DNA of 64,000 nucleotides from Gambelia wislizenii (Eukaryota > Chordata > Lepidosauria > Squamata > Crotaphytidae), in NCBI GenBank assembly GCA_030847615.1, contig JAUMIR010000005.1, forward strand, positions 215,620,645-215,684,644, read 5' to 3'. This document shows positions 34,267 to 46,523 of the stretch, in pieces. The notes under the pieces are model-generated. The model was not told where the DNA came from. It saw only the letters and a program-made list of their open reading frames with translations, and did no database searches. The translations under genes and the position numbers were made by a program. Positions within the stretch are counted from its first letter, which is position 1. Each line of letters starts with the position of its first letter.

Positions 34267-35182
34267 ATCTGTGAGGAAAAAAACACCATGTGTGGAATAG
34301 AAGAGGCTCTCTGAGCACAGCAGGCCACTTGAATTAATTCTGCCAGGGGCATGGAAGGGGTATCAACAGGATGTCTCAAAATATCTTTTCCCTTAATGCC
34401 TTAAGGTGAGAGCAGGAAAGAATTTTATCAAAGAAGAAGGGAAGTGAAAAGGTGCAAATCAAATAGTATTTTAAAAAAACACACAGCCATCAAATAACAG
34501 ACTAAGTACTTTTTTCCTTGAGGCTTGAAGAATCATTAAAAATTACAACACAACAGCTTATTAGCCTATCTTAATTAAGATAAGTTCAGATCATAACTCC
34601 ATTAAGATCATGCACATCTACTCACACAGATTCCTTCATTAATTTTTTTATGCCAACAGTTCTTAAAGAAAAGGTTTAGTGCTGATAAAAAACCCAAGAA
34701 GACAGACTTGAGCAAAACACTCTTAAGGCGATACCCAGCAGTATAGCTCTTGTTTAAATTGGCAAAGCCATGTGACGTTTTATTAAGAATTACTTGCCCC
34801 AACAACAACAACCTCAAAGCAGCTCCTGTGTTTAAATATTTATTTCAGTGATTTTATTTTCCTTTTGTTCTCTCACTTCACTTTTGAGCTGTACGTGTTA
34901 GCGGAGAGTAGTTCTCAAAATTATTTGTAGCCATTGAAGACTGCATTTTATTTACTGTGTAGGAAGGTTTATGAATAACTATTAAAATGTAAACACACAC
35001 ACACACACACACACACACACTTCCTTTCATTAAAAAAGGATACCCAAAGAAGTTAAAACTGCAAATACGGGCAGGAATTCAGTACTATAATTATGGATTA
35101 GTAACCAAGAGTGATGGATCCATAACTGATTCGTATTCACAAAGACTACATGGTCATCATTGTAAAAGTCCTCCTATCCTGC
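34267..35182. other. Unclassified sequence with a (CA)n microsatellite
   Basis: The CA run is at 34992-35020. No exon was recognised. Confidence 0.5.
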
Positions 35183-35425
35183 CTTAGCAGCCACCAGCCA
35201 CTGCACAAATGGAGGTCTGTTCTCCTGTTAACTGGACCACAGTAGACTGACACTGCCATCCCCATCATCAGTAATCTCTGGTGTGAGGAAGAATTGCAAT
35301 ACAGATCCTGTTTCTGGTTGCCCCATCAGAAATTGCTGGTGGGATGATGATGGAAACATCAGTCTGCTGTGTGCCAAATGACAGGAGGACAGACCATCAT
35401 TGCTCGTAGTGGCTGGTGGCCTTTA
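35183..35425. mobile_element. Foldback repeat, about 240 bp
   Basis: The left arm starting GCAGCCACCAGCCACTGC pairs with the right arm ending GTAGTGGCTGGTGGCC, and GGTCTGTTCTCCTGTTA pairs with its diverged complement. The family is not known to me and no clear duplication was seen. Confidence 0.6.
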
Positions 35426-37077
35426 CTACAGCTTGTCCATCCCTGACTTTAAACAAATGCTGTGGTTTCATGCTAAACCATACATTTTGCATGGGGAAGT
35501 TCCTAGATTTAATTACTGAAACAGTACCTCCATCCAGGGCTGCAAAACAAAACAAAAAGGGAAAAAAAACATTTTCCATGAAATACTGTGGACAATACTC
35601 AGCTAGTTGGCCAATAATTTGACTTAATAGAAAGCAAATTCCTTGGTTTTCTTTGGCATTTTTCTGATGTAGGTTTATTTTTCTCAGGTACATGTATTGT
35701 AACAGAGTTCATGCAAATTACTTTCTTTCTTAATGCCTTTTCTTTTATCATTATATTAATTGGGTACTGTAATAAAATTTATTCTTATCCCTCAGTCAGG
35801 TCAACACTTAGTTCCTAATTCTCTTTACATTTCACCAGTAAAAAAATTAGAACTGAGTTCATATAAATATACCAGTTAAAAATAGCACATTTCTTAAATT
35901 TTCTTTGACCATTTTGTTATACATGATAAAACAGCATGTATCCACACATTTTAAATCATGTTTTAAAGATGGCCAATTGGAGTTTTCCATTAACTCCCCT
36001 GCTCAAATTCGATGTGAAAAAAATGAAGTGGGAGACAGCAGTGAAAAATGTGCTTATACTAATGAAAATCTTCCTTTCTCCCTTTTAATGAAACCAACAT
36101 GATTTCATTAGCAAGGTAAAAGTGGTAAGCAAATAATATTTGCCAGGAACCAGGTTTTGTGATCATATTTTACCAACACTAAGGCATCGTTACTTATTCC
36201 TGCCAAGGAAGTAAGTGCTAATGCTTATCTTTAAAGTACTACATGGCTTAAGACTAGGTAGCTGTTGAATCATCTTGACATATAGTCATCTTTTTGACAC
36301 CCCCCCCCTCCCCAGGATCTTCATCTGAGCGTCTCTGCTTTCCTAGTTAGTGTGATTTGATAAATGGAAAGTGCACCTTTTCAAATGTGGTACTTCAAGC
36401 TTGGAAAAGTTCAAGCTTGTTTTGGGCTTGTGAACATTTTATTTGCTGTCCTCTTTCATTATATTTTACTATCTGTTTATTCTGCAGTAGTATGCAAAGA
36501 AATAGCCATGTTAGTTTGTTTCAGCAAAAAAAAAGATATAATCCACTTCATTAAATGGATGGAGTGAAGCCTCTGCATACAGAGAGAGAGCAAGAGCACA
36601 AGATCACTGTGTATGTTGTAACAGAAATGCAAAACATAGGTATGGTGATGGTGTTACAAGTCCAGTTTCAATGATGGTTGTAAAGAGTAGTTATAGGGAC
36701 AAAGGTGGGAGACAGATTTCACATACCAGCCAAGATATAAAGATATGAATAGTGGAGGAGGTTCTTGGTCTAGGGTGCTAATGTGGCTACAGGACCAGTA
36801 AAGTGTTGGAATAAAGCAGGCCTGAGAACCCAACTGTGATATCAACTAGCACTTTAATATGTGTAGTTTGCCAAGAAACCTTTGCCTCTGTAGAGTACCA
36901 AGAAGCCATGCAGATGATGAAGTGGACTGGAGTGCATAAAAGCTTAAGCTAGAAATGTATTTTTCTCAGCTAGTGTCAGAGGTGCTGCTGGATTCCTTTA
37001 TATCTTTTTATTCAAAAACATAACAAAGTTTTTAAAAATAGAGCACATGCAAGTCCCCAAAAAGCTCCCTGCAAGTA
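35426..37077. other. Intronic sequence with relics of an amniote interspersed repeat
   Basis: Near 36503-36560 the phrase AGCCATGTTAGTTTGTTTCA, and near 36925-36990 GAAGTGGACTGGAGTGCA with GGTGCTGCTGGATTCCTTT, are the two ends of the repeat also seen at 17985 and 42480. A C-run lies at 36300. No exon was recognised. Confidence 0.5.
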
Positions 37078-37310
37078 TTGTTGTTGTGTGTCTTCAAGTC
37101 ATTTCTGACTTACGGCGATCCTAAGGTGACCCTATCACGAGGTTTCCTTGACAAGATTGTTCAGAGTGGGGTTTGTCTTTGCCTTCCACTGAGGCTGAGA
37201 GCATGTGACTTGCCTAGGATCACCCAGTGGGTTTCCATGGCTGAGCAGAGATTCGAACCCTGGTGTCCAGAATCACAATCCTGTACTCAGCCACTACACC
37301 CTGCAAATAG
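37078..37310 (-). mobile_element. Sauria-type SINE
   Basis: On the minus strand the order is CCACTACACC-side head, B box GGGTTCGAATC, CCCAGTGGGTTTCCATGG in reverse, and the tail AAGTCAGAAATGACTTGAAG ending in ACACACAACAACAA. It is nearly complete, with slight head divergence. Confidence 0.88.
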
Positions 37311-38670
37311 TTACTCATTAACAACCTGTCTGAACAAAAAAGTCTTCCCTGTCATGATGCATTACAGTGTCGCATAACCAACCGGATTCAAACTGTAATA
37401 ATGTCACTGAAGGAAAGTAAGTGCATCCCAGTGATGGAGGAAGGGGAAAGAGAAGTACCCTCTTGACAGCTGACATACCTAATTTTGCCATATAGCACTA
37501 GCAGTTCAATGCCCCAGCTGAGCTGCGCAACAAAAATTTCACATTGATCCATTTTTAGTCTTGCATTTTGATCAGCTGGGAAATAATATTATGAGGGTAT
37601 ACATTCAGGTGCACATTAGAATGCACATCCCCATTGCAAGTTGTGCCCGAGCCATTCAGTAATCCACAACTGCAATGACGTTATGAAACAATGGAGAACT
37701 GGTTTCAGCAACGGAGAATACAACCTATACTTTTTTCTTTAAAATTAAAAAAAAATGCACACATGGCCAAAAGAAGCCAACGATGCTCCCAAAATGATTC
37801 CCCAAACCTACATTTTAAGAATAACATTCCCAATTGCTCCCCAGAACAGCAGTGTTACCTGTCTCATTACATTACTTTTTATGCATTGTGTCATTACTCA
37901 TAAAGTATTACTTCCATGTTCTAACAATTCTATACCATTTCACACAAGACTGATGAAATGGCCAAAAGGGGACACAGGGAGCAAAAAATGTTTGCATTCA
38001 CACATATACTGTACATTTCAAGTCAATACTAATTTGTATAATACACAAAAACAAAACAATATTCTAATTAGAAATTATGCCAACAACAGAAAGGCAAGCA
38101 ATCTTGAATCACTGTTGGAGACTGACAGTTTTACTCTTGAAAAAATAAAATACTAATTTATATGACGAAAAGCAAGAGCTAGGTATATTAATCTGCAATA
38201 TCTAGACAAGTTTTCATACTCTATTTTCCCGACCATAAAGCAGAACAGTGACACCACAGCATAAGAATCATCAGTGGAACTATGATTAATAATGAATCAG
38301 AAGAGTAGATAGTAAACTGGAAGAAATTTACAATTTAATTTGTTATTTATTCAGTTATCTACATAATTTCTTGGGATGTTTTCATTTGCATATTTTTCAT
38401 ATGAACTTCAACATTAAGCTAACTTACTGCTTTGTTTGGAAAAGTAAATTAATTTCATTAACTACAGAGCAATTGTTCAATTAATCAGTACACATGTAAT
38501 TTGTATTATTTACTGCTGTTTCCCATAAAGCTCTACAGTGAAAATGGAAATGGTAGATCAGAATTCCACTTAGGACAAGAAAAGCCTATTTGTTTATTTA
38601 TAAAATACCTGATGCTATAAGAAGTGTTCAGGAAGCCTCCTGTTTTTCCACTCCTCCTTCCTTTTTTTCA
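37311..38670. other. AT-rich intronic sequence
   Basis: No exon or named repeat was recognised. Two overlapping open frames (37691-38156) have no codon signal. Confidence 0.4.
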
Positions 38671-38830
38671 GGAATCTTACCAGCAATACCTCAGATAGCT
38701 CTCTCCCATTTTTCGGACTCTCGTTTAACCCAAGGAATCTTAGCAGCATTGCCTTAGCCCCCTCTTGTTTTCCCAGCTTTTCTTCTTGCCTCAAGAATCT
38801 TAGCAGCAGTGCCTCAAGCAATGGTATAAG
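38671..38830 (-). repeat. Three tandem 60-63 bp units with in-frame periodicity
   Basis: GGAATCTTA-type starts lie at 38671, 38734 and 38794. Each unit contains the AATCTTAGCAGCA motif. Because the spacings are multiples of three, the minus strand has a 68-codon open frame with repeated LLLRFL / MLLRFL / LLVRFL blocks. No signal for a real gene was seen. Confidence 0.65.
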
Positions 38831-40301
38831 TCTTTGTTTATTTCATTCCCACATGCAAGTATGAATTGTTTCAGCAATTTTCTCCCTGCACAGAAAACAT
38901 GTTTCTGGAGAGAAAACATGTATTCTGGATTAAGCAGAGCGATTCCTGTTCCAAAATATTTTTTTTCCTGCAGAAAACAGTTGTAGCAAGATAATGTGGT
39001 ATTTCTGTGCAGGAACTTGTGTTTGCATAAAATTTATTGCCTTTGCACAAATATATCATACTATTCCTGCATATGTTTTCTGCACAGAAAACAAAAGGCC
39101 AAAATCCTGTTGGGCAATTGTGAATACGTAACCTACACAATCCCTATGCAGCCCCTAATTTAGGGGCAATGTAGGGACTATGAAAGTCCCCTAAACCCAA
39201 CTCACTGGTAAGCGGGCACTGCAATTGACAGGGGTCTGTTTTCCTGTTGATTGGGAAGCAGCTGCCTGACTCCCCCCCTCCCCCTCATTTGAGCAGGATT
39301 TATGACAGGGGTCATTTTTCTGCCTGTTGCGCTGGACAAATCTTGCCAAGAAAACCATGTGATAGGGTTGCCACAAGTCAGAAATTACTTGTAAGCACAC
39401 AACAACTAATATTCCTAACCTAAGAAACCCCTCACCTATTCTCTAAGCTTTTAAAAACATTTCTTGTTTTAAAAAATATTTATGGCAGACTGCTTCTTTT
39501 GTTTCTAGGAAGCCTCCTCCCACGTTTTGTGAAACTGGGCTCTACAATGTGGACAACAACTAAATTTCAATGTATGTACACAAATTTCTCATGTATAATG
39601 GCAGGTCCTCTTTTTCTTCTTCTAGGGGGGTCCCCACTTGGAATTTTGACTTGAAACTCATCTTTGTAACTGAAAATACTGTTTGGATGACAACAAAATA
39701 GAAACCAGTCAAATTGTGAGGCATCTAACAGATGTTCCAAAGAGTTAAGGCTGCCACAGGCACACAGACATTTTCTTTTATTTTATATAAACCACTGCTT
39801 CAGGACAGATCACCTTAACTATATATCAGTTGAAATGCAAAATAGAAATTATATAAAAATAAACCGGCAAGGCCAATTTTAAGTACAGGTATTCAGAAAT
39901 TCAGAAATATCAACTGACAAACATTTTGTCAGTCAAAATGCAACATTAAAAACATTAAATGTCTATCAAAACTGCCTGAATAAATAAGTTTTACAAAATC
40001 GTAGGAAAGACTCAAAACTAGGAGACAAATGGGCCTCTACTGCTACATTACTTTGAGATTTGGGCTCTGCTGAAGCAGGTTTCAAAACCTCAATGTCTTC
40101 CAGATATGCTGGACAACAATCCCCAGAATCCCCAAATCATAAGACATTTTGGGAGGCCTAGTCTGACCCACCATAAGGCACTAGGTTTGCAAAGGCTGTA
40201 GTTTGTACAGGCTCTTTTGCTGACCCACTTACCAAAGACACCCCAAACAACTGCAAATTACAGCATCTGTCGTGTAGCAATGTAATTAATTGTTCAGAGC
40301 C
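38831..40301. other. Unclassified sequence with a SINE tail relic
   Basis: Around 38880-39080 the phrase CTGCACAGAAAAC recurs in both orientations, suggesting a decayed foldback. Positions 39337-39412 (plus strand) are a Sauria SINE 3' end (AATCTTGCCAAGAAAACC to CACACAACAACT). Confidence 0.5.
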
Positions 40302-40357
40302 AATAAATGTTCCTCTTCCCCACATGATGAATAAATGTTCCTCTTCCCCACATGATG
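40302..40357. repeat. 28-bp tandem duplication
   Basis: AATAAATGTTCCTCTTCCCC plus ACATGATG occurs twice without change, implying a recent duplication. Confidence 0.85.
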
Positions 40358-43300
40358 AATTCATTTGCCACATAGTGTTCACCACTTGCTGATTCTTATG
40401 GTTCAGATTCCAACTGCATCCCTTTGATCCCCACTATTCAGGCAATTCATCCACATCCAGAGAATAGCAGTACTCAGACCTAAGATGAAAATGCACAGGT
40501 TGCTGATACTAGATTCTGTTCTCCCAATAAACCTGCAATCTGTGTATCAAGTGAACCTGACAGACTGTAGTCCTTGCGACTATTACTTGCTGCACCAAAA
40601 TTAATTCAACAGCACCCCTAGACTGCAGGGGGGGGGGAGCGGGAAGAAAGAGATTCACCTACATCCTTTAGAATTCCAGAACCCACAGCCCCCATATAAC
40701 TTCCATTTAATCATATTTACCACTCTTGGGCATCATTAGGTCACCCATGGCCCCCAGCATGATTAATGCTCAAGGGAAGTTCCATCACATTTTCTAGGAC
40801 TCAGCTGACTATACAATCTCGCTTTGCAAGGAGCTAATGTGTGTAAATGAGTTGGTAGGGAGATAGGGACACAGAGCTCAGGCTGAGCGAAATGGCTAAG
40901 TCCTGAATACTGAAGACCCAGTTCTTCTACCACTCTATCATACTGGGGTTTGCTATTGGTTCCTGTAATAGGACTATTCTTGTAATTTACCTCAGCAACA
41001 TCTGGACTATAAAAGGGTGTTAACATCTTGAGATATTGAGGAGATGTGTTTTCAAGGGAATTAATCTGAAGACTACCAGTGGTCAGAGATTATGGGAGCT
41101 GAAGTCTAGAAAAATCTAGAGGGCAAATGCTGCCCTAGAATTAAGGTGCTACATATTATTCTATGTAGTATTCAACACATTCTTTTGAAAGCTTCATTGT
41201 AACACAACAACTGAGATTTTCAGGAAGCTGTATTCTGTGGCCATTATTGCATCATTCTGTACGTTTGGGTACCTCCACTATAACATAGCAAAATACAGTT
41301 CCCACTCTGCTTATTAATAATAACACTAAAGACAAATGTTCCTAAAAAGGAAAACAATTCTGAAAAACAAAGATAGGGCTAACAACAAAGTTCATTTTAA
41401 TGGTAATGGGCTGCAGCTCCGTAACAGAGCACAAGCTCTGCATGCAAAAGACTTCAGTTTCAACCCCCAGACAGGGCTGAGAAGGACTCCAGTCTGAAAC
41501 CATTGGAAAGCTGCTGCCACTCTATGTAGAGTGGACTGAAGTAGATGGGCCAATGACCTGACTCAGAATAAGACGTTTTTCCTACATTTATATGGACTTT
41601 CTCACACAAGGGTGGTAAATTGCCACAATCACATTGTTTAAGCACCCAGAAACACCTAACAGTATTGAAACACTCACTTTTGCACTTCCCCTACAATAGC
41701 ACTATGGTGCCACCATGGTGGTTCAAGATCCCGCAATCAGTCTTCTGTACCACCTCGCTAACCCTGCTGTCTTTTCCATCCAGTGAATGTACTTTACATT
41801 AAAAAAAAATTGTTGTAACTGTGCAATTGCACAGTTTTCGAAGTCTCGTGAAATTGTTTGCTCCTACTACATAGTTATACAGTTTCAATGCTTCTTGTGA
41901 GACTGCCATAATATTGGAACTGTAGCAGAATGAGCCATCACACCACAGTGAGTACTGGAACAACTGTAATATTAGCATCTATTCATGGGGTTCTATTGTC
42001 AATGAAAAGATGTGCTACATTGACAAGTGGAATGCAAAGCAACAACAGAAGAACCATGGTGTTGTCTGATAAGGATCAGCCTAAGATGCTATTATACTGT
42101 TGTTATTGCAATTTACCCCCCTCATGTTATAAAGTCCGATGTATCACTTTAACTCATTGGAATCAAGGATTTCTCCACAGGTTCCTCATTCAGTTGTGAG
42201 TTCATTTAAAAGTCTTGTCTGAAAGCACAACATATAGAAAACTATGAACTCTATATTGAAGTTATACCAACACGCAGCTATCTAGATACAAAGACAAATA
42301 GTCATCAATAATATGAACAAAGCTATCCATTTTGAGGAAAAATGGGAACAACATGTCAAGTATACAACAAAACAAAAATTAAAACTTCTGAGTCCTGATA
42401 AAAAAGGGAGATATTATGAAGAAGAACGTTGCAATTGCAGAAAGAGAAGCAAGTGTTTAAAGGCACAGAGAAACAGTGGATGGGGGGTCTTGTGGTACCT
42501 TAAAGACCAATAAATTTATCTTGACATAGGCTTTCAGCAAATCTAGAACATTTTGTTATGTCTGACATGTTTCAAGTATGATATAACTGTTTCTCACAGG
42601 CAATTGTTAGTCATTTTATGTCTCCTACATGAGATACTTTCTCCTGGCGAGAATGTTGCCTCAGATCTGCAACAAATCAGGAACAACAAACTATTCTGGA
42701 GTGCTTCATTGACTAGGTTTCTCAGCAGCTTTTGAGATTTCCTCATTTTCTTGGATTGGTGTTGCTGCTCACCTCTTTTCCTTTTCTAAACAAGAATATA
42801 GCATTATTACACAGCCAACTTCAGTTAACACAAAATCATGCTGCCTAGACATATAAGGCATGGACAATATTCATAAAGATGATAAATGATATAGAGACCA
42901 AATTCCATGTGAGAAAGAAAGTTGCTATAAAAAAGGAAAAAACAAACCAGCAAGAGATAAGAAATGGCATTTGGAATGAATGCTTATCCAACAGAAGCAC
43001 ACCAAAATATGTTGTCAAGAGATGGAGCTGTATTCTAGAACAGAAAACAAAAATACTGGGTAACTAACTGGTCACAAATAGCTTGGATATAAATCCTGAG
43101 ACAAGGAAGGAGGATGAATTACATAGCATCTTAATATCTCAGTTCTACAGGAAAGTGATCAAGATTGGAATGCTATAAAAGAAGAATCAGCAAGCCATGT
43201 ATTATGTTTCAGGAAAATAAATTATCTGTGTTTGCCTATTGTCAGGATTCAGAACACTGTACTATCATCTATATGCAATTCCAAATTCCTTCCTACATAA

Positions 43301-43797
43301 ATGTTTTTCATCTTTTGCTTTCTGTCATTCTTGTCAATTCTTATTCTTAATTCAAGTTTGTTAACCTTTTCTCTATAATTTCCTCTCTCCTACTCATTGA
43401 ACAACCCACCCAAATTCCTTTTCATGTAACCGCTTTATTCCATGTCCATTTTCTTGCTTTGCTCCCTCCCACCTAGCTCAGCAACTGAATCTGAGTTTAC
43501 ATTTCATTCTGGATTGTACCCATCTTAAAGGGGGGGGGAGAGAAAATTAGAAGGAAAATGAAGCAGTGGGAGGGGGAAGACAATTGAAAAGACGGAAAAG
43601 ACATGATGGAAAGATGAGAGGACCCATAGTGATACAGTATCACTTGACTGATAACAAGTCAATATCTTCCTTTACATTGCTAATAAATATATGTGTGTAA
43701 AAGAGAGAGAAAAACAGATAGACACAAGAGACTGAAGGCCTTTTCACTTCTACTAGCTATAGCCAGTGTAACATACACCTTCACACTCCCCCCGACT
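40358..43797. other. Intronic sequence, no exon recognised
   Basis: It includes a relic of the amniote repeat at about 42480-42550 (GTCTTGTGGTACCTTAAAGA). Otherwise it is unclassified, AT-rich, with several stops in all frames. Confidence 0.4.
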
Positions 43798-44590
43798 GGC
43801 AGGCTTGCCCCCATCAGGCTTGCCCCTCCCACATCAGGGTCACCCCCCCATCGCTAGGCTTGCCCCTCCCCCATCAGGCTCACACACCCCTCACCAAGCT
43901 TGCCCCTCCCCCACCAGGCTCACACCCCCTGTTGCCCCCTCGCCAGGCTCACCCCTCCTCTGCCAGGGTCATGCCCCTACCCCCACCAGGGTTTCGCCAC
44001 TCTTCTTACCAGGCTCGCCAGGCTCACCTCTCCCCTGTCACCCCCCGCTAGGCCTGACCCCCTGTTGCCAGGCTCACCCCCCACCCTCATTGCCAGGCTT
44101 GTCCCTCCCTCATCAGGCTCGCACCCCATCATCACCAGGCTTGCCCCCCGCTGCCCCCTGTCACCAGGCTTTCCCCTCCCCCGTCAGGTTTGTGCCCCGC
44201 CACCCCCTGCTCATGCCCCCCCCCGTTGCCAGGCTTACCCTCATCACACCCTGTTGCCAGGCTTGCCCCTCTCCCATCATGCTCCACACCCCCGCCGCCC
44301 CCAGCTTGCACCCCCATGACTGCCAGGCTCACCCCCCTGTTGCCAGGCTCGCCCCCACCATCCCCTATCGCCAGGCTCACCCCTCCCCTGTCAGACTCAT
44401 GCCCCCCACCCCCGGCTCATGTCCCCCCTGTCACCAGGCTCACCCCCTATACCCTCCCTGTCACTAGGCTTGCCCCTCTCATCAGGCTCACACCCCATGC
44501 TGCCCCCAGCTTGCACCCCCTACGGTTGCCACGCTCACCCCCATAGCCAGGCTCACCCCTCCCCATCAGGCTCACCCCCCATCGCCAGGC
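43798..44590. repeat. C-rich minisatellite, about 0.8 kb
   Basis: Irregular units of about 30 bp share CCAGGCTTGCCCCTCCCCC and CATCAGGCTCAC variants. The plus strand is strongly C-rich, so the minus strand carries many G-runs able to form quadruplexes. Long open frames (up to 220 codons, proline-rich) come from the composition and are not genes. Confidence 0.88.
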
Positions 44591-45017
44591 ACACACTACA
44601 CACACACACACACATCCCCCCATGCTACTCACACCTCTGTTGCAGCCATGTTTAGACGGGACTGAAACTTCCACATGGTCCTGCCCCCAGTGTGTTGACT
44701 GGCTGCCTAGCTGAGCTTTGATTGGTTGGTCAGTTTCCTAAGCGGCTAATCAGCACACTGAAAATGGCAACATACCCAAGAGAATTATATATATAAATAT
44801 AGATACCTTAGTGGATAAAGATAAAGTACAAGACAATGGTAAAATTCCCATACTTCTCTCTGACAAAAACTTGCTAGATTTCTTGCAACATGATGTTCTC
44901 AGTGCCTGAAACATGCATTGTTACGGTGCCTTGCAAAAATATTCATACACATATCCTTTGACTTTTCCACATTTTGTAGTATGGTTACCTGGAATTGAAA
45001 TGGATCTAATTGGCATT
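44591..45017. other. Spacer between the minisatellite and the hAT composite
   Basis: It starts with a (CA)n run (44592-44612). The remainder is unclassified. Confidence 0.45.
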
Positions 45018-45358
45018 GTTACAGGCAGGGCCGGTTTAACCTGTCTGCCAGATCAGCATTGGCAGGGGGCCCCGAGGTCAAGAGGGGGCCCCGAGGTCAA
45101 GAGAGGGCCCCGTGTTGGCCTCCTTAATCTGACAAAGGAGACAGCCAGGAGACAGCCGGGAGGAGCCCCCTCTTACCCTCCTCCTCCAAAAACCTCCTGC
45201 TGGCTTTAAAAAAACAAACAAACAAAACAGGTTCTCCAAAACTAAAGAGAAAGAGAAAGAAACATCAGCCCTCCATGGCAGAAGCTGGAGGGAAAGGGTG
45301 AGTGTGTGTGTGAGAGAGAGAGACAGGGAATTTGAGGGTTTTCTCCCTCAGAAAGGGC

Positions 45359-45389
<31 letters not shown>

Positions 45390-45425
45390 TTCCTTCCTTC
45401 CTTCCTTCCTTCCTTCCTTCCTTCC
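45359..45425. repeat. (CTTT)n(CTTC)n microsatellite within copy A
   Basis: About seven TTTC units are followed by about ten TTCC units. The corresponding place in copy B holds an (AAAG)n run at 52348-52397. Confidence 0.9.
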
Positions 45426-45532
45426 CTTTCCTTCCTTGCACATAGATCCCCTCCAGCCCATATTTCCAGCTGCTTTTAACATGTCTTGGTTCCTCTCCCC
45501 TCCCTTTCCCCCTTGGTCTTCTTCAGCCATCC

Positions 45533-46085
45533 AACCTATGTTTTAAAAAAACCAAAGAAGGAGACTCCACCACACTCCAAGGCAGTGTATTCCACTTCCA
45601 AACAGCTCTTACTGTTAGGAGGTTCTTCCCAATATTCAGGTGGAATCTCTTTTCCTGTAGTTTGAACCCATGGCTCCGTGTCCTAGTCTCTGGAGCAGCA
45701 GAAAACAAGCTTGATCCTTCCTCAATATGACATCCCTTCAAATATTTAAACATGGCTATCACTTCACCTCTCAACCTTCTCTTCTCCAGGCTAAGCATAC
45801 CCAGCTCCCGAAGCCGTTCCTCATAGGGCGTAATGGCTTCTAGACCTCGCACCATCCTTCTCAGTATCTTTCTTGTGCCCAGAATTGGAAACGGTATTCC
45901 AGGTGAGGTCTGACCAAAGCAGAAGGGAGTGATACTATTACTTCCCTTGATCTAGACACTACTCCTATTAATGCAGCCTAGAATTGCATTGGCATTTTTT
46001 GCTGCTGCATCACACTGCTAACTCATGTTTAGCTTGTAGTCTACTCTTTATTTTCTTTGAGGAAATCTACACCATTACATTAATT
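45533..46085 (-). mobile_element. CR1 LINE 3' region within copy A
   Basis: On the minus strand the frame reads MVRGLEAITPYEERLRELGM, LSLEKRRLRGEVIAMFKYLK and LFSAAPETRTRSHGFKLQEK, the C-terminal region of CR1 ORF2. The last 70 or so bases, including the ATTCTATGA-type tail, are missing in this copy but present at 50695-51381. Confidence 0.92.
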
Positions 46086-46163
46086 GCTAATAAACAAAAA
46101 ATACTATGTTAGTGCCTATAATATAGTTTTTAAACTAAATTATTGGTGGCAAATTATGTAATA

Positions 46164-46400
46164 TAGTAGGTCCCTCTTATCCACTGGGATTGGTTCGGGG
46201 GTGTGTGTGGATTCTGAAAACCATGAATAATAGTGAACACCATTGAAAATAATGGGACTTCTGGTTTAAAATACCATAGAGTTGCCTTGGAGGGCCTAGA
46301 AAAGGGCTAGGGAAGACACATTTTCTAGGAAGACTCTATGGTAGGTGTGCTGTTTTATGTTCCATGGATAATGAATCCATCGATATGGGGGTCCTACTAT
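46164..46400. mobile_element. Tigger-like MITE within copy A
   Basis: The ends AGTAGGTCCC and GGGGGTCCTACTA are inverted and TA-flanked. Phrases such as CCATAGAGT, TTTTCTAGGAAGACTCTATG match 50137-50365 and 60989-61239. Confidence 0.85.
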
Positions 46401-46523
46401 AATCTGAACATCCTGTACGGTGAATAGGTTAGGTTACATTGATCTGAGATAAACATATGGGGGCCCCAAAGTAAAGCATTTGCAGGGGGCCCCAAAATTC
46501 CTTAAACCGGCCCTGGTTACAGG

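Larger units (their letters stand above)
45026..46515. mobile_element. Composite hAT element, copy A, perfect 8-bp TSD
   Basis: Termini CAGGGCCGGTTTAA and TTAAACCGGCCCTG are perfect inverted repeats flanked by GTTACAGG on both sides (45018-45025 and 46516-46523), diagnostic of hAT. The interior holds, in order, GGGCCCC-rich subterminal text, a GT/GA tract, a pyrimidine microsatellite (45359-45425), a minus-strand CR1 piece and a Tigger-like MITE. No transposase frame exists. The same nested arrangement occurs in reverse at 50022-52669. Confidence 0.93.

Noticed and set aside
35397..35693. 98-codon minus-strand frame with splice-like TTTGCAG near 35545
   Set aside because: It overlaps a foldback arm and shows no known domain or paired donor.
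43805..44467. 220-codon proline-rich open frame
   Set aside because: It lies wholly in the C-rich minisatellite; other frames are equally open and no start context, domain or splice signal supports it.
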